From Qipengyuania seohaensis (GTDB lineage Bacteria > Pseudomonadota > Alphaproteobacteria > Sphingomonadales > Sphingomonadaceae): a stretch of 64,000 nt of DNA. The position numbers and the translations under genes are program-made. Where the stretch lies: positions 1,647,001-1,711,000 of the forward strand of contig NZ_CP024920.1 of assembly GCF_002795865.1 (NCBI RefSeq), given 5' to 3'. The notes below the pieces were generated by a model. The model did not search any database, was not told the DNA's origin, and saw nothing but the letters and a program-made list of their open reading frames with translations. This document shows positions 1 to 10,388 of the stretch, in pieces. Position 1 is the stretch's first letter. Every line of letters starts with the position of its first letter.

Positions 1-430
1 CGCGGAGCTGCGCTCGCTCGGCTGCGGCGTGGTCCTGATCGGCGATGGAGATGTGGCAGGCGTGATCGCGGTGACGGATGAGGAAACCACGATCGACATG
101 TACATGGGGCAGGGCGGCGCGCCAGAGGGCGTGCTGGCTGCGGCCGCGCTGCGCTGTGTCGGCGGCCAGTTCAACGGACGGCTGGTGTTCCGTAACGACG
201 ACGAGAAGGCCCGCGCTGCCAAGTGGGGCATTACCGACCTCGACCGCATCTACACGCGCGACGATCTGGTGAAGGGCGACTGCATCTTCGCGGCGACCGG
301 CGTGACCTCGGGCAGCTTGCTCGAAGGCGTGAAGTACCTGCGCGGCGGCAAGATGACGACCGAAAGCGTCGTCATGCGTGCGTCGAGCGGCACGGTTCGC
401 TGGATCAAGGGCGAACATCGCACGAAATAA
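1..430 (+). CDS. glpX: Fructose-1,6-bisphosphatase class II, C-terminal part
   Basis: Only the last 142 codons are inside the window (first full codon at base 2); the start lies upstream. GlpX hydrolyses fructose-1,6-bisphosphate to fructose-6-phosphate in gluconeogenesis, in the cytosol. The visible part carries the family pattern GDGDVAGVIA followed by GQGGAPEGVLAAAALRC, the sugar-phosphate-binding segment of the Li-sensitive phosphatase fold, and ends with a basic tail. A perfect 8-bp hairpin follows the stop. The downstream neighbour is PRPP synthetase on the same strand after a 94-base gap, so the two are probably separate transcription units. Identity is confident from the conserved block; catalytic residues in the N-terminal half cannot be checked here. 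Confidence 0.93.
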   Translation, partial: AELRSLGCGVVLIGDGDVAGVIAVTDEETTIDMYMGQGGAPEGVLAAAALRCVGGQFNGRLVFRNDDEKARAAKWGITDLDRIYTRDDLVKGDCIFAATGVTSGSLLEGVKYLRGGKMTTESVVMRASSGTVRWIKGEHRTK

Positions 431-436
431 CCAGCG

Positions 437-456
437 AAGCGGGGAATGCCCCGCTT
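437..456 (+). terminator. Hairpin after glpX
   Basis: Perfect inverted repeat AAGCGGGG/CCCCGCTT with a 4-base loop, six bases after the glpX stop. There is no real T-run behind it, so it may be a weak or Rho-assisted terminator or an mRNA 3'-end stabiliser. Confidence 0.5.
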
Positions 457-524
457 GTCGTGTTGCAATCCCATGACGTGTCGCTAGGCGGGAGTGACTG
501 CCAGCCGATACGGGATTCGCTCAC

Positions 525-1460
525 ATGAAGATCATGGCCGCCAATTCGAACCTGCCGCTCGCCCGCGCGATCGCAGGCTATCTCGAAATGCCTCTCGTCG
601 ATGCGCAGGTGCGCCGCTTCGCCGACGAAGAAATCTTCGTGGAAATCCACGAGAACGTGCGCGGCGAGGATGTCTTCGTCGTCCAGTCGACCAGCTATCC
701 AGCGAACGACAATCTCATGGAATTGCTGATCTGCATCGATGCGCTCAAGCGTGCCTCGGCGCGGCGTATCACGGCCGTAGTCCCTTATTTCGGCTATGCT
801 CGTCAGGACCGGAAGCCGGGGCCGCGTACGCCGATCTCGGCCAAGCTGGTGGCGAACCTCATCACCGAAGCGGGTGCCGACCGCGTTCTTTCAGTCGACC
901 TGCACGCCGGCCAGATTCAGGGCTTCTTCGATATCCCGACCGACAACCTCTATGCGGCGCCGGTCATGGCTGCCGACATCCAGGCGCGGTACGGCGATCA
1001 GGATCTCATGGTCGTTTCGCCCGACGTCGGCGGTGTCGTTCGCGCACGTGCGCTGGCCAAGCGCCTCGACAACGCCCCGCTCGCGATCGTGGACAAGCGC
1101 CGCGATCGTCCTGGCGAAAGCGAAGTGATGAACATCATCGGCGATGTGTCGGGCCGCCACTGTATCCTGATCGACGATATCATCGATTCGGGCGGCACGC
1201 TGTGCAACGCAGCCCAGGCGCTGCTCGACCAAGGGGCCGCTTCGGTGGCGGCCTATATCACGCACGGCGTCCTTTCCGGTGGCGCGGTCGCGCGCGTCGA
1301 TGGATCGGCGCTGAAGGAACTGGTGATCACCGATTCCATCAAGCCGACGGACGCAGCATCGGATTCCGAACGCATCCGTATCCTGACCATCGCCCCGTTG
1401 ATCGGCGAAGCGGTGCGGCGCATCGCGGACGAAAGCTCGGTCAGCTCGCTGTTCGACTGA
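525..1460 (+). CDS. prs: Ribose-phosphate pyrophosphokinase (PRPP synthetase)
   Basis: Makes 5-phosphoribosyl-1-pyrophosphate from ribose-5-phosphate and ATP, feeding purine, pyrimidine, histidine, tryptophan and NAD synthesis. The protein has 311 residues, the usual bacterial size. Visible motifs: the ATP-binding flexible loop [11 protein letters not shown] (about residues 87-97), the metal-binding [12 protein letters not shown] (124-135) and the PRPP-binding signature DDIIDSGGT (217-225). ATG at 525 gives a normal N-terminus ([13 protein letters not shown]); a second ATG lies three codons in. The gene ends four bases before the convergent AraC-type gene, leaving no room for a terminator between them. 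Confidence 0.97.
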   Translation: MKIMAANSNLPLARAIAGYLEMPLVDAQVRRFADEEIFVEIHENVRGEDVFVVQSTSYPANDNLMELLICIDALKRASARRITAVVPYFGYARQDRKPGPRTPISAKLVANLITEAGADRVLSVDLHAGQIQGFFDIPTDNLYAAPVMAADIQARYGDQDLMVVSPDVGGVVRARALAKRLDNAPLAIVDKRRDRPGESEVMNIIGDVSGRHCILIDDIIDSGGTLCNAAQALLDQGAASVAAYITHGVLSGGAVARVDGSALKELVITDSIKPTDAASDSERIRILTIAPLIGEAVRRIADESSVSSLFD

Positions 1461-1463
1461 CGC

Positions 1464-2474
1464 CTAGTCGGAGCCCGGCTCGGCGGATGGATCGCGCCAC
1501 GATGGCCTTTCCGATCCTGCAAGCTTGGCAATGGCTTCAAGCCTGCGCGACTGGCGTATCTCCATCGTGATCCGCAGCAGCGGGCATTCGCCCGTCAGCA
1601 TGGCACCGGGCGTATGGTCGAAGAAATGGCGCATTTCCCGCGTCATGTGGGATTGGTCGAAGTAGCGCAGTCGTAGCTCCGATTCCTCGGTAGCATCGGC
1701 AACTCCGAGCAGCGCTGCAGCCATATCGAGCGCGCGGGCCCGGCGAAGGGCGAATTTCGGGGTCACCCCCCAGTTTCGCGAGATGGTCCGCTCAAGCGTC
1801 CGCGGTGTGACTTCGTGGTCGCATGCAAAGTCCGAAAGGCTGGCCGTGGGGTTGGTCAGCGTCAGCCGCTCGAATTCGTCCAGCAGGTCATGTGGCCTGT
1901 CCGGAGCTGCTGCTTGCAAGGAATCGCGCAATGCGGCCTCGCTCGCGTCGAGCCAGGCATGTGGATCGTCTTGCGGGTGGTGCCCAGGGGAAACTTTCTG
2001 GAGGCCGCTGAGAGGGTCAAAGGGAAGAATGCGGTCGAGAGTATCGCGCGGGTCCGGCAGTCCGAAATTCGTCGCGAATGCCGAGGTGCAATTGATCGAG
2101 ACGACGCGAAACGAGCCGTCGACCCTCAGGTTCATCGCCTTCGTTTCGGGTCCGAAATAGAGCGCGAGGCCTTTATCGCCGGGTTCGTATTCCATCTTCC
2201 CGTCACCAGTCCATGCCGTCCACTTGGCGCCGTAGATCATCCGGATCACGGGGTGCTCGCACAGCGACATGCATTCGATCGACGCGCCCTCAGGCATATC
2301 GACCGACGTAACACCGATCCGCATGATCCAGTCGCCCAGATCCTCGCCGGGTGCGCGATTCAAGGCAAGCGGCATGCCCTGCCGCGTGGATCCAGTGTGT
2401 GACTGAATCGACGGCACGTCCGCATCGGCCTTACCGGTGGCCGGCATCTCCTGATCGTCTTTCGACGCCGTCAC
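1464..2474 (-). CDS. AraC-type transcriptional regulator
   Basis: 336 residues, GTG start preceded by AAGGGG six bases upstream. The C-terminal third (about residues 190-300) is AraC-like: a recognition helix region around VTPRTLERTISRNWGVTPK, then RRARALDMAAALL and the second-helix pattern YFDQSHMTREMRHFFDHTP. The N-terminal 180 residues have no ligand domain I can name. It has the same kind of C-terminal layout (RTLER ... RR ... FDQSHMTREM) as the tandem regulators at 4939-6773 but a different N-terminal half. It is divergent from the inositol-phosphatase gene across an 84-base gap and could regulate it. Ligand and targets unknown. Confidence 0.82.
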   Translation of the reverse strand: MTASKDDQEMPATGKADADVPSIQSHTGSTRQGMPLALNRAPGEDLGDWIMRIGVTSVDMPEGASIECMSLCEHPVIRMIYGAKWTAWTGDGKMEYEPGDKGLALYFGPETKAMNLRVDGSFRVVSINCTSAFATNFGLPDPRDTLDRILPFDPLSGLQKVSPGHHPQDDPHAWLDASEAALRDSLQAAAPDRPHDLLDEFERLTLTNPTASLSDFACDHEVTPRTLERTISRNWGVTPKFALRRARALDMAAALLGVADATEESELRLRYFDQSHMTREMRHFFDHTPGAMLTGECPLLRITMEIRQSRRLEAIAKLAGSERPSWRDPSAEPGSD

Positions 2475-2558
2475 GATTTTCCCCTTCAGTACGACCCGAA
2501 GGCGGAGGCGCGATCAAGCAAGCTTGACCGCGGACCACAAGACAGCAAATGCAGGCGC

Positions 2559-3341
2559 ATGCCAACAAGTTCCGACCTTACATTCGCCAACCGCCTCGCC
2601 GATGCGGCTGGCGAGGCCATTCGTCCCCTGTTTCGCGGCAACTGGGAACAGGAGAAGAAATCCGACTCCAGCTTCGTCACCGAAGCCGACCGCGCTGCGG
2701 AGGCCGCGATGCGCGCCCTGATCGAGGCCGAGTATCCAGCCGACGGCATCGTCGGAGAGGAATACGGCACGCGCAACGAAGGGGCGGGGCGGCAGTGGGT
2801 GCTCGATCCGATCGACGGTACGACCAGTTTCATCGCCGGCAGGCCGATTTTCGGAACCCTCATCGCGCTGTTGCAGGACGGCTTTCCGGTTCTGGGCATT
2901 ATCGACCAGCCGATCGGGCGCGAACGCTGGGCCGGGTTCTCCGGTAAAGAGACGACTTTCAACGGCAAGCCCGTCCGTTCCGCGCCGTGTCGTTCGTTGT
3001 CGGATGCGGTCCTTGCCACCACCACGCCGCACCAGTTCAACGATCACGAGGCCGATCACTTCATGGGCCTCGCCAAGGCGGTAGCGGAGCGCAAGATCAT
3101 CTACGGCGGCGATTGCTACAATTACGGGCTCGTTGCGAGCGGCCATGTCGACATCGTTTGCGAAGCGGGCCTCAAGCTCCATGATTTCGCGGCGCTGGCC
3201 CCGGTCGTGGAGGGGGCCGGAGGCTTGATGTGCGACTGGAGCGGTGGCCCGCTGCATTCCGGTAGCGACGGGAATGTGCTGGCTATCGGTGATGCCGCGC
3301 GGCTCGAAGACGTGCTGGAAGCGATGGATCTCGCGCTTTGA
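2559..3341 (+). CDS. Inositol monophosphatase family protein, histidinol-phosphatase-like
   Basis: 260-residue metal-dependent phosphatase of the IMPase superfamily. Visible metal and phosphate sites: VTEAD (40-44), GEEYG (66-70), DPIDGTTSF (83-91) and, near the C-terminus, the LKLHDFAALAPVV segment at the usual WD(x)A position. Length and the KSDSSFVTEADRAAE region resemble HisN-type histidinol-phosphate phosphatases used for histidine synthesis in many alphaproteobacteria, but inositol-1-phosphate or nucleotide 3'-phosphate activity cannot be excluded. No histidine genes are adjacent. Followed closely (27 bases) by an SDR gene on the same strand, probably cotranscribed. Confidence 0.87.
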   Translation: MPTSSDLTFANRLADAAGEAIRPLFRGNWEQEKKSDSSFVTEADRAAEAAMRALIEAEYPADGIVGEEYGTRNEGAGRQWVLDPIDGTTSFIAGRPIFGTLIALLQDGFPVLGIIDQPIGRERWAGFSGKETTFNGKPVRSAPCRSLSDAVLATTTPHQFNDHEADHFMGLAKAVAERKIIYGGDCYNYGLVASGHVDIVCEAGLKLHDFAALAPVVEGAGGLMCDWSGGPLHSGSDGNVLAIGDAARLEDVLEAMDLAL

Positions 3342-3368
3342 CGTGTGTTCCGGGAACGAGCGCCTGAC

Positions 3369-4118
3369 ATGGATACCGCCGTTTCTCTCGAGGGCCGCGC
3401 TGCCCTCGTAACCGGCGCTTCGAGAGGGCTTGGTTTCGCAATCGCCCAACGCCTCGCAGGACGAGGAGCGCAGGTCTGGCTAAATGGCCGTGACGCGTCG
3501 GCGCTCGAAGATGCCCGGTCGAGGATTGCCGGCGATTGCCGCATACTGCCCTTCGACATCTGCGATGACGATGCGACGCAGGCAGCTATCGACAGCATGG
3601 CAGCCGTCAGCGGGATCGACATCCTCGTAAACAATGTAGGTCAACGGGACCGGCGCGACCTGCACGAGGTAGACCGATCCGATATGGTGCGCATGCTCGA
3701 CGTCAATCTCGTCGCGCCTTTCGATCTTGCGCGCAGAGCGGCACGGCATATGACGCGCAAGGGCCATGGCCGCATCGTCAATATCACTTCGATTGCGGCG
3801 CAAATCGCCCGGGGGGACGTCCTCTACACGGCCAGCAAGGGCGGACTCGATGCCCTCACCCGCGCGCTCGCTGCCGAACTCGGGCCTGCCGGGATCACGG
3901 TCAACTCGGTCGCTCCCGGCTATTTTGCCACCGAAGCGAACAGCGACATGGTCGTCGACGCCGATACCGCCGCCCACCTTGCGCGTCGGACTTCACTCGG
4001 ACGGTGGGGGCAACCAGACGAAATCGCGGGGGCAGTGGCGTTCCTTGCATCGGATGAGGCAAGCTACATCACCGGGCAGACGTTAGCGGTCGACGGCGGA
4101 TACCTCAGCCACTTCTGA
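3369..4118 (+). CDS. SDR family NAD(P)-dependent oxidoreductase
   Basis: 249 residues from the ATG at 3369; an in-frame GTG at 3345 would add eight residues with no SDR similarity. Classical short-chain dehydrogenase: cofactor glycine motif [12 protein letters not shown] near residue 18, the NNVG motif, a catalytic serine in NITSIAA, and YTASKGG carrying the Tyr-x-x-x-Lys pair; the C-terminus has the [20 protein letters not shown] pattern typical of FabG-like and glucose-dehydrogenase-like SDRs. The substrate is unknown. Downstream of the phosphatase gene and probably in the same transcript. Confidence 0.9.
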   Translation: MDTAVSLEGRAALVTGASRGLGFAIAQRLAGRGAQVWLNGRDASALEDARSRIAGDCRILPFDICDDDATQAAIDSMAAVSGIDILVNNVGQRDRRDLHEVDRSDMVRMLDVNLVAPFDLARRAARHMTRKGHGRIVNITSIAAQIARGDVLYTASKGGLDALTRALAAELGPAGITVNSVAPGYFATEANSDMVVDADTAAHLARRTSLGRWGQPDEIAGAVAFLASDEASYITGQTLAVDGGYLSHF

Positions 4119-4237
4119 CTTGCATTCGCGGGCAGAATCGCTATCTCGCGCGCCTTCACCGACACGTGATTCATGTGCCGGCCTGGCGACAAGGGCTGCC
4201 AGGGCTGGTTCGACGTGTCTCTGCAAAGGAGATGAAA

Positions 4238-4441
4238 ATGCCCAAGCTGAAGACCAAAAGCGGTGTGAAGAAACGCTTCAAGATCACCGCCACCGGCAAG
4301 GTCAAGCATGGTGTCGCCGGAAAGCGCCACCGTCTGTCCAGTCACAATGCGAAGTATATCCGCCAGAACCGCGGCACGTCTGTCCTGTCCGAAGCGGACT
4401 GGAAAGCAGTGAAGAGTTGGGCGCCGTACGGCCTCGACTGA
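4238..4441 (+). CDS. rpmI: 50S ribosomal protein L35
   Basis: 67-residue basic protein starting [15 protein letters not shown] and containing the [17 protein letters not shown] L35 core. AAGGAG at 4226-4231 is six bases before the ATG at 4238; the in-frame ATG at 4232 abuts the Shine-Dalgarno sequence and is unlikely to be used. Followed 23 bases later by rplT, the standard pair; infC, which precedes it in many bacteria, is absent here. The 119-base leader contains a CCTGGC/GCCAGG hairpin (about 4183-4203), a possible site for L20 autoregulation by analogy with other bacteria. Confidence 0.97.
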   Translation: MPKLKTKSGVKKRFKITATGKVKHGVAGKRHRLSSHNAKYIRQNRGTSVLSEADWKAVKSWAPYGLD

Positions 4442-4464
4442 TCGCGAAATAAGGAGAAACTGAT

Positions 4465-4824
4465 ATGCCTCGCATTAAACGCGGCGTTACCACGCGCCAG
4501 AAGCACAAGCGGCTCCTAGACCAGGCCAAGGGCTATCGCGGTCGCCGCAAGAACACCATCCGCGTCGCGCGCCAGGCCGTCGAAAAGGCCGGCCAGTACG
4601 CATACCGCGACCGCAAGGTTAAGAAGCGCAACTTCCGCGCTCTCTGGATCCAGCGCATCAATGCTGCGGTTCGCGCAGAAGGTCTGACCTATTCGCAGTT
4701 CATGCACGGCACCAAGCTTGCCGGCATCGAGCTCGACCGGAAGGTCATGGCCGATCTCGCCATGAACGAAGCTGCGGCTTTCAAGGCGATTATCGACCAG
4801 GCGAAGAAGGCTCTTCCGGCCTAA
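4465..4824 (+). CDS. rplT: 50S ribosomal protein L20
   Basis: 119 residues, the normal L20 length. Opens [18 protein letters not shown] and contains the long basic helix ([19 protein letters not shown]) that binds 23S rRNA early in large-subunit assembly, then the globular part with [21 protein letters not shown] lies just upstream of the ATG. Second gene of the rpmI-rplT operon, closed by a strong intrinsic terminator. Confidence 0.98.
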   Translation: MPRIKRGVTTRQKHKRLLDQAKGYRGRRKNTIRVARQAVEKAGQYAYRDRKVKKRNFRALWIQRINAAVRAEGLTYSQFMHGTKLAGIELDRKVMADLAMNEAAAFKAIIDQAKKALPA

Positions 4825-4855
4825 ACGGCTCGAAGCTTCAAGCTCGAAATCAGGC

Positions 4856-4891
4856 AAGGGCGTCTCCTTTTGGGAGGCGCCCTTTCTTTTT
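4856..4891 (+). terminator. Intrinsic terminator of rpmI-rplT
   Basis: 12-bp stem (left arm 4856-4867, right arm 4873-4884, one G-T wobble) with a 5-base loop, followed by a T-rich tract to 4891. It lies 32 bases after the rplT stop. Confidence 0.9.
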
Positions 4892-4938
4892 GTGCCAACG
4901 GATTTGCGAAATCGGCTACGTCCGATATCCTACCTCCC

Positions 4939-5871
4939 ATGGTCCAGGACCAGCAGCCAGAGACGGATTTCGATCTTTCGGTGCGCTTCTTCCCGCCGCC
5001 CGAAGACCTCGCCCCCTGCCTGACGACGATCTATCTTCTCGAAACAAGGATCGGTGGCGGTGCGAAAGTGACTGATTACCTGCAGCCGGAGTGGGGTAAT
5101 CTACGGTTCTTCTGCGACAACGCTCCCTATGCTCGCGTAGTGGACCCCGAAGCGTCCGAGCCGTCTTATGTGGATGGCGCGCTGTTCCAGGCGACCGGCC
5201 CCAGTTCCAAGCCAGTCTACTTCGAAATGGGCGAAACGAGGATGTGGGGTATCGGGCTCAAACCGCTTGGCTGGGCACAACTGATCGCCCGTCCGGCCAA
5301 CGAGTCTGCAAACATTATCACCGACGGAAAGAATCACCCGACTTTCCGTCATTTGGCTGGCCTGTGCGATCTGCTGTGCCAGCCGTCAGAGGATAATGAG
5401 GCCCAATATGCGAAACTGGTAGAGGCCTTGCGCCAGCAGTTGAAACCGACTCGTGACGAGGCAAGGATCATTGCAATCCATGAAGCGATGGTGGATCCCT
5501 ATCTGACCAGTATCGATGATTTCGCCGATGCGGCAGCAATGCACAAGCGCACCCTGGAGCGGCTTTGCAACCGGCACTTCGGCTTCTCGCCGCGGTTCCT
5601 CTTGCGACGACAGCGGATGATGCGCAGCCTTGCCGCATTCATGCTTTCGGAAGGCGAAAGCTGGTCGCGAACAATTGATCGGCACTACCATGACCAGCCC
5701 CATTTCGTGCGCGAGTTTCACGAATTCATGGGCATGAGCCCGACAGAGTATGTGACAATGGACCATCCCATACTCGACGCCTTCATGACCGAACGCCAGC
5801 GTATCTGGGGCTCTCCTGTCCAGACGCTCGACAAGCCACGACAGGATCTCGACAGCGGAAGGCCGCGTTGA
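4939..5871 (+). CDS. AraC-type transcriptional regulator, tandem copy 1
   Basis: 310 residues from the ATG at 4939; longer in-frame starts would run into the rplT terminator. The N-terminal half has the pattern FFPPPEDLAPCLTTIY, PEWGNLRFF and MWGIGLKPLGWAQLIARPA; the C-terminal part is an AraC HTH domain (KRTLERLCNRHFGFSPR, RRQRMMRSLAAFML, HYHDQPHFVREFHEFMGMSP). Each of these blocks recurs in the next gene, so the pair arose by tandem duplication. The two genes overlap by one base (TGATG) and should be translationally coupled. Effector and targets unknown. Confidence 0.85.
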   Translation: MVQDQQPETDFDLSVRFFPPPEDLAPCLTTIYLLETRIGGGAKVTDYLQPEWGNLRFFCDNAPYARVVDPEASEPSYVDGALFQATGPSSKPVYFEMGETRMWGIGLKPLGWAQLIARPANESANIITDGKNHPTFRHLAGLCDLLCQPSEDNEAQYAKLVEALRQQLKPTRDEARIIAIHEAMVDPYLTSIDDFADAAAMHKRTLERLCNRHFGFSPRFLLRRQRMMRSLAAFMLSEGESWSRTIDRHYHDQPHFVREFHEFMGMSPTEYVTMDHPILDAFMTERQRIWGSPVQTLDKPRQDLDSGRPR

Positions 5872-6773
5872 TGGAACCTGCGAGTGCGGCGCTCGCGGTC
5901 GAGCTGGAATTCTTCCTGCCGCCTGAACAGCTGAGGCCGTTCATCACCACGGTCTATCGCTTCGATGTGGTCGAAAATAAGCTAGGTGGGGCCGCCGATC
6001 CCATACGGGACTGGCTGCACCCGGAATGGTTCAACCTGCGCATCGTGCTGGAAGGGAACCTGTCCGCCAGTATCGGACCGGGCAAACCGGAGGCGGTGCC
6101 GCGGCTGGTGATGACTGGCCCCACCAGCCATGCTGCCGAATTTGTCGCTCCGCCGTGCCGGACGTGGGGAGTGGGCATTCTTCCGGCCGGCTGGGCGCGG
6201 TTGGTCGGTAAGAGTGCAGCCGATTACGCGGACCGGATGTGCGACGTGGAAGCCGACCCGGACCTGATGCAATTGTCGCCGCTCACTGGAATATCGCGGA
6301 GCAACAGCATCGTCGCCCAGAATGAAGCCATTTTCACGCTTCTGGCGAAATTGCTGGCCAAACCAGCCAAGAGGGAGGCGGAAATCGTCGAGGCGCAGCG
6401 TGCCTTGCTCGACCCGAATTGCGCAACCGTTGCCGACTTGGCAGAGAAACTCGCGATGACCACTCGCACGCTGGAGCGGTTCTCGCTCGATGTTTTCGGT
6501 TTTGCGCCGCAACTCCTCATCCGTCGCCAACGCTTTTTGCGCAGCCTTGCGCAATTCATGCTGGACCCGTCGATGCACTGGATCGAGGCGCTCGATCCGC
6601 AGTATTACGACCAGGCGCAGTTCACGCGCGATTTCAAACGTTTCATGGGTATGGGTCCTCGCGAATATGCGAAACTGCCTCACCCGGTCCTCGGTGCTGC
6701 GGCCAAGGCGCGCCAAGCCGTGGCAGGCGAAGCGGTCCAGGTACTCCATCGACCTGCCAAGCCTCCAGGCTGA
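5871..6773 (+). CDS. AraC-type transcriptional regulator, tandem copy 2
   Basis: 300 residues; the ATG at 5871 shares its A with the stop of the preceding paralogue. Same architecture: N-terminal FFLPPEQLRPFITTVY, HPEWFNLRIVLEG, TWGVGILPAGWARLVGK; C-terminal HTH with TRTLERFSLDVFGFAPQ, RRQRFLRSLAQFML and YYDQAQFTRDFKRFMGMGP. Clearly diverged from copy 1 outside these blocks, so this is an old duplication. Two coupled AraC regulators of one subfamily could form a heteromeric or layered switch; that is inference. 109 bases separate it from pheS. Confidence 0.85.
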   Translation: MEPASAALAVELEFFLPPEQLRPFITTVYRFDVVENKLGGAADPIRDWLHPEWFNLRIVLEGNLSASIGPGKPEAVPRLVMTGPTSHAAEFVAPPCRTWGVGILPAGWARLVGKSAADYADRMCDVEADPDLMQLSPLTGISRSNSIVAQNEAIFTLLAKLLAKPAKREAEIVEAQRALLDPNCATVADLAEKLAMTTRTLERFSLDVFGFAPQLLIRRQRFLRSLAQFMLDPSMHWIEALDPQYYDQAQFTRDFKRFMGMGPREYAKLPHPVLGAAAKARQAVAGEAVQVLHRPAKPPG

Positions 6774-6882
6774 AGCCGAAACCCGTATCTCGGGCCCCAA
6801 CGTGCATCGGCATTGAAACTGGGCTTTAGCATTGGCGCCTATGCCGCTAGAGGCGTCCCCCTACAGGATTCCCGAGGATTAG

Positions 6883-7983
6883 ATGACCGATCTGGCTACA
6901 ATGCGTGAGAGCGCGCTGACGCGCATCGACGAGGCACAGGATGCCACCGTTCTGGAGAACTTGCGTGTCGAACTGCTCGGCAAGCAGGGTTCGATCTCCG
7001 GACTGATGAAAACGCTGGGCAAGATGAGCCCGGAAGAACGCCAGACCGAAGCCCCCAAGATTCAGGGCCTGCGCAGCGATGTCGCCGATGCGATCGCCGC
7101 CAAGAAAGAGGCACTGGATAATGCCGAGCTGGAGCGTCGCCTCGCATCCGAAACGCTCGACCTGACCCTGCCCGAACCGCACGCGCCGAAAGGCAGCGTC
7201 CACCCGGTCAGCCAGGTGATGGACGAGCTGGCCGAAATTTTCGCCGACCTCGGATTCTCGGTCGCCACCGGTCCCGAAATCGAAGACGACTGGCACAATT
7301 TCACCGCGCTCAACATGGCCGAAACGCACCCCGCGCGCGCCATGCACGACACTTTCTATTTCCCTGACCACGACGCCGACGGGAACCGCATGCTGCTGCG
7401 TACGCATACCTCGCCGGTGCAGATCCGCAGCATGATGAAGCAGGGCGCGCCGATCCGCATCATTGCGCCGGGCCGTGTCTATCGCAGCGACAGCGACGCG
7501 ACGCACACACCGATGTTCCACCAGGTCGAAGGTCTGGTGATCGACAAGGACATCAATCTCGGCCACCTGAAATGGACGCTCGAGACTTTCCTAAAAGCTT
7601 TCTTCGAGCGCGACGACATCGTGCTGCGCCTGCGCCCTTCTTACTTCCCCTTCACCGAACCTTCGGTCGAGGTCGATGTGGGCTGGCAGGACGTGAACGG
7701 CCGCCGCGTGCTCGGCGGGGACGGCGATGCGCCGGGCCATGGCTGGATGGAATTGCTCGGCAGCGGCATGGTCAATGCCCGCGTGATCGAATTCGCCGGG
7801 CTCGACCCCAAGGAATGGCAGGGCTTTGCATTCGGCGTGGGTGTCGACCGCCTCGCCATGCTCAAATACGGGATGGATGATTTGCGCGCATTCTTCGACG
7901 GCGACCAGCGCTGGCTCGACCACTACGGCTTCTCGCCTTTCGACCAGCCGACCCTTTCCGCAGGTGTGGGAGCAGGCGCATGA
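6883..7983 (+). CDS. pheS: Phenylalanine--tRNA ligase alpha subunit
   Basis: 366 residues. N-terminal coiled coil (about 1-85, [19 protein letters not shown]), then the class II aminoacyl-tRNA synthetase core: motif 2 around [20 protein letters not shown], the [14 protein letters not shown] segment of the phenylalanine pocket, and motif 3 in [20 protein letters not shown]. The ATG at 6883 is preceded by GAGG five bases upstream. Its stop overlaps the pheT start as ATGA, as expected for equimolar synthesis of the alpha2-beta2 enzyme. Confidence 0.98.
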   Translation: MTDLATMRESALTRIDEAQDATVLENLRVELLGKQGSISGLMKTLGKMSPEERQTEAPKIQGLRSDVADAIAAKKEALDNAELERRLASETLDLTLPEPHAPKGSVHPVSQVMDELAEIFADLGFSVATGPEIEDDWHNFTALNMAETHPARAMHDTFYFPDHDADGNRMLLRTHTSPVQIRSMMKQGAPIRIIAPGRVYRSDSDATHTPMFHQVEGLVIDKDINLGHLKWTLETFLKAFFERDDIVLRLRPSYFPFTEPSVEVDVGWQDVNGRRVLGGDGDAPGHGWMELLGSGMVNARVIEFAGLDPKEWQGFAFGVGVDRLAMLKYGMDDLRAFFDGDQRWLDHYGFSPFDQPTLSAGVGAGA

Positions 7984-10388
7984 AGTTCTCGCTCGAATGG
8001 CTGAAGCACTTCCTCGACACCGATGCCTCGGTGGCGGACATCGCGGCTGCGCTCAATCGCATCGGCCACGAGGTCGAAGGGATCGAGGATCCGGCTGACA
8101 AGCTCACCGGCTTCCGCGTGGCCAAGGTGCTCACGGCGAACCCGCACCCCGATGCCGACAAGCTGCAGGTCCTCACTGTCGATACCGGTGAAGGCGATCC
8201 GCTGCAGGTCGTATGCGGTGCGCCCAATGCGCGCGCGGGGATGAAGGGCGTGCTCGGCCTTCCCGGCGCGGTGGTTCCGGCCAATGGAATGGAGCTGCGC
8301 AAGAGCGCGATCCGCGGCGTCGAGAGCAACGGCATGATGTGCTCGGTGCGCGAGCTCGAACTGGGCGAGGAGCATGACGGCATCATCGAATTGCCCGAGG
8401 ATGCACTGGTTGGACAGAACTTCGCCGAATATCACGATGCCTCACCGGTCTTTGACGTGGCGATCACCCCCAACCGGCCCGATTGCATGGGCGTGATGGG
8501 CATTGCGCGCGATCTCGCGGCGGCGGGCCTCGGGACCTTCAAGCCGGTTGAAGTGCCGAGTATCGAAGGCGAGGGCGCCTGCCCGGTCGAAATCCGCACC
8601 GACGATGCCGAAGGCTGTCCGGCGTTCTACGGCCGCGTCATTCGCGGGGTCGACAACAGCAAGCCGTCGCCCGACTGGATGCAGCGCCGCCTGATCGCGG
8701 CGGGTCAGCGCCCGATCTCCGCACTGGTCGATTGCACCAATTACTTGATGCTCGCCTGCGGTCGTCCGGCACATGTCTATGACCTTGCCAAGCTTTCGGG
8801 TGCAGTAATCGCTCGCCGCGCGTCGAACGGCGAGACGATGGAGGCGCTGAACGAGAAGACCTACACGCTCGACGACACGATGACCGTGATCGCCGACGAT
8901 GCGGGCGTGCACGATATCGCCGGCATCATGGGCGGCGAACATTCGGGCGCGACCGAGGCGACGACCGACGTCCTGCTCGAGATCGCCTATTTCGATCCCG
9001 AACGCATCGGCGTGACGGGCCGCAAGCTCGGCCTCGCCTCGGACGCGCGCACGCGCTTCGAACGCGGTGTCGATCCGGCCTTCCTCGACGATGGCCTCAC
9101 GCTGCTGACCGACCTTATCCTCAAGACCTGCGGCGGCACACCGACCGACGTTGTTCGCGCAGGCGAACCTCCGGCCAAGCCAAGAATGGTGGAGTTTGAC
9201 CCTTCCCTTACGCGGCGTCTCGGCGGTGTCGATGTGGATGAGTATGAGCAGTCGCGCATCCTTGATCGCCTCGGGTTCCGCAATCGCAAGGTCATCGATA
9301 GCAATCTGCGGGAGGTCGCTATACCCCCGCGTCGCCACGATATCGAAGGCCCCGCCGATCTCGTCGAGGAAGTTGTCCGCATCCACGGCATCGACAATGT
9401 GGAGAGCGTGGCCCTTCCGCGCCGCCCCGGCGTCGCGCTGCCGACCGCCACTCCGCTCCAGCAGGCCGAGCGCAAGCTGCGCCGTGCCGCCGCTGCGCGG
9501 GGATTGAACGAGGCAATCACCTGGTCCTTCCTGCCCACGGCAGACGCCGAACATTTCGCCGACGGGGCTGAGCTCTGGGTGCTCGAAAATCCGATCAGCG
9601 AGGACATGAAGGCCATGCGCCCCTCGCTTATTCCGGGCCTGCTTTCGGCAGCCAAGCGCAATGCCGATCGCGGATCGGACGGTGCGCGCCTGTTCGAAAT
9701 CGGCCGCCGCTATTTCCGTGGGCAGAACGGCGCGAGTGACGAAAAGCCGACGCTCGGCGTCGTGCTTTCCGGAGAAAAGACCGCTCGCGGCTGGTCCAAT
9801 GGCAAGGGCGCCAAGTTCGATGCCTATGACGCCAAGGCAGAGGCCATGGCGCTGCTCGAAGCAGCCGGTGCCCCGGTCGGTAATCTCATGGTGATGGGCG
9901 AGGCTGGCGAGCAGTTCCACCCCGGCCAGTCCGCCACCTTGCGTCTCGGCCCGAAGAATGTGCTCGCCCGTTTCGGTGCGCTTCATCCCAACACGCTCAA
10001 GGCTTTCGACATCGATGGACCGGTCGTTGCAGTCGAGATCTTCCTCGACGCGATCCCGGCGAAGAAAGGCGGAGGCGGATTTGCGCGCGCGACCTATGCG
10101 CCACCGGCGTTGCAGGATGTGACGCGCGACTTCGCATTCCTCGTCCCGGCGGAGCTGCCTGCTGGCGAACTGGTGAAGGCAGTGCGCGGAGCCGACAAGA
10201 AGTCGATCGTCGGCGCTCGCGTCTTCGATGTCTTCGCCGGCCAGGGAGTGCCCGAGGGACACAAGTCGGTCGCGGTTGAAGTCGTGCTGCGCCCCGGCGA
10301 GAAGACTTTCACCGACGAAGAGATCAAGGCGATCTCGGACAGGATCGTCGCAAATGCGGCCAAGCAGGGTGCGGAGCTGCGCGGATGA
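7980..10388 (+). CDS. pheT: Phenylalanine--tRNA ligase beta subunit
   Basis: 802 residues, the full bacterial PheT length. Order seen: N-terminal [15 protein letters not shown]; the tRNA-binding OB fold (about 40-155) with [20 protein letters not shown]; the B3/B4 editing region including [17 protein letters not shown]; the B5 domain; a catalytic-like core with [12 protein letters not shown]; and the C-terminal anticodon-binding fold (about 710-800, [17 protein letters not shown]). The start overlaps pheS by four bases and the end overlaps the following SDR by four bases. Confidence 0.98.
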   Translation: MKFSLEWLKHFLDTDASVADIAAALNRIGHEVEGIEDPADKLTGFRVAKVLTANPHPDADKLQVLTVDTGEGDPLQVVCGAPNARAGMKGVLGLPGAVVPANGMELRKSAIRGVESNGMMCSVRELELGEEHDGIIELPEDALVGQNFAEYHDASPVFDVAITPNRPDCMGVMGIARDLAAAGLGTFKPVEVPSIEGEGACPVEIRTDDAEGCPAFYGRVIRGVDNSKPSPDWMQRRLIAAGQRPISALVDCTNYLMLACGRPAHVYDLAKLSGAVIARRASNGETMEALNEKTYTLDDTMTVIADDAGVHDIAGIMGGEHSGATEATTDVLLEIAYFDPERIGVTGRKLGLASDARTRFERGVDPAFLDDGLTLLTDLILKTCGGTPTDVVRAGEPPAKPRMVEFDPSLTRRLGGVDVDEYEQSRILDRLGFRNRKVIDSNLREVAIPPRRHDIEGPADLVEEVVRIHGIDNVESVALPRRPGVALPTATPLQQAERKLRRAAAARGLNEAITWSFLPTADAEHFADGAELWVLENPISEDMKAMRPSLIPGLLSAAKRNADRGSDGARLFEIGRRYFRGQNGASDEKPTLGVVLSGEKTARGWSNGKGAKFDAYDAKAEAMALLEAAGAPVGNLMVMGEAGEQFHPGQSATLRLGPKNVLARFGALHPNTLKAFDIDGPVVAVEIFLDAIPAKKGGGGFARATYAPPALQDVTRDFAFLVPAELPAGELVKAVRGADKKSIVGARVFDVFAGQGVPEGHKSVAVEVVLRPGEKTFTDEEIKAISDRIVANAAKQGAELRG

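Noticed and set aside
8442..10262. 606-codon open frame antisense to pheT
   Set aside because: Shadow of a confirmed gene; no motif, no ribosome-binding site.
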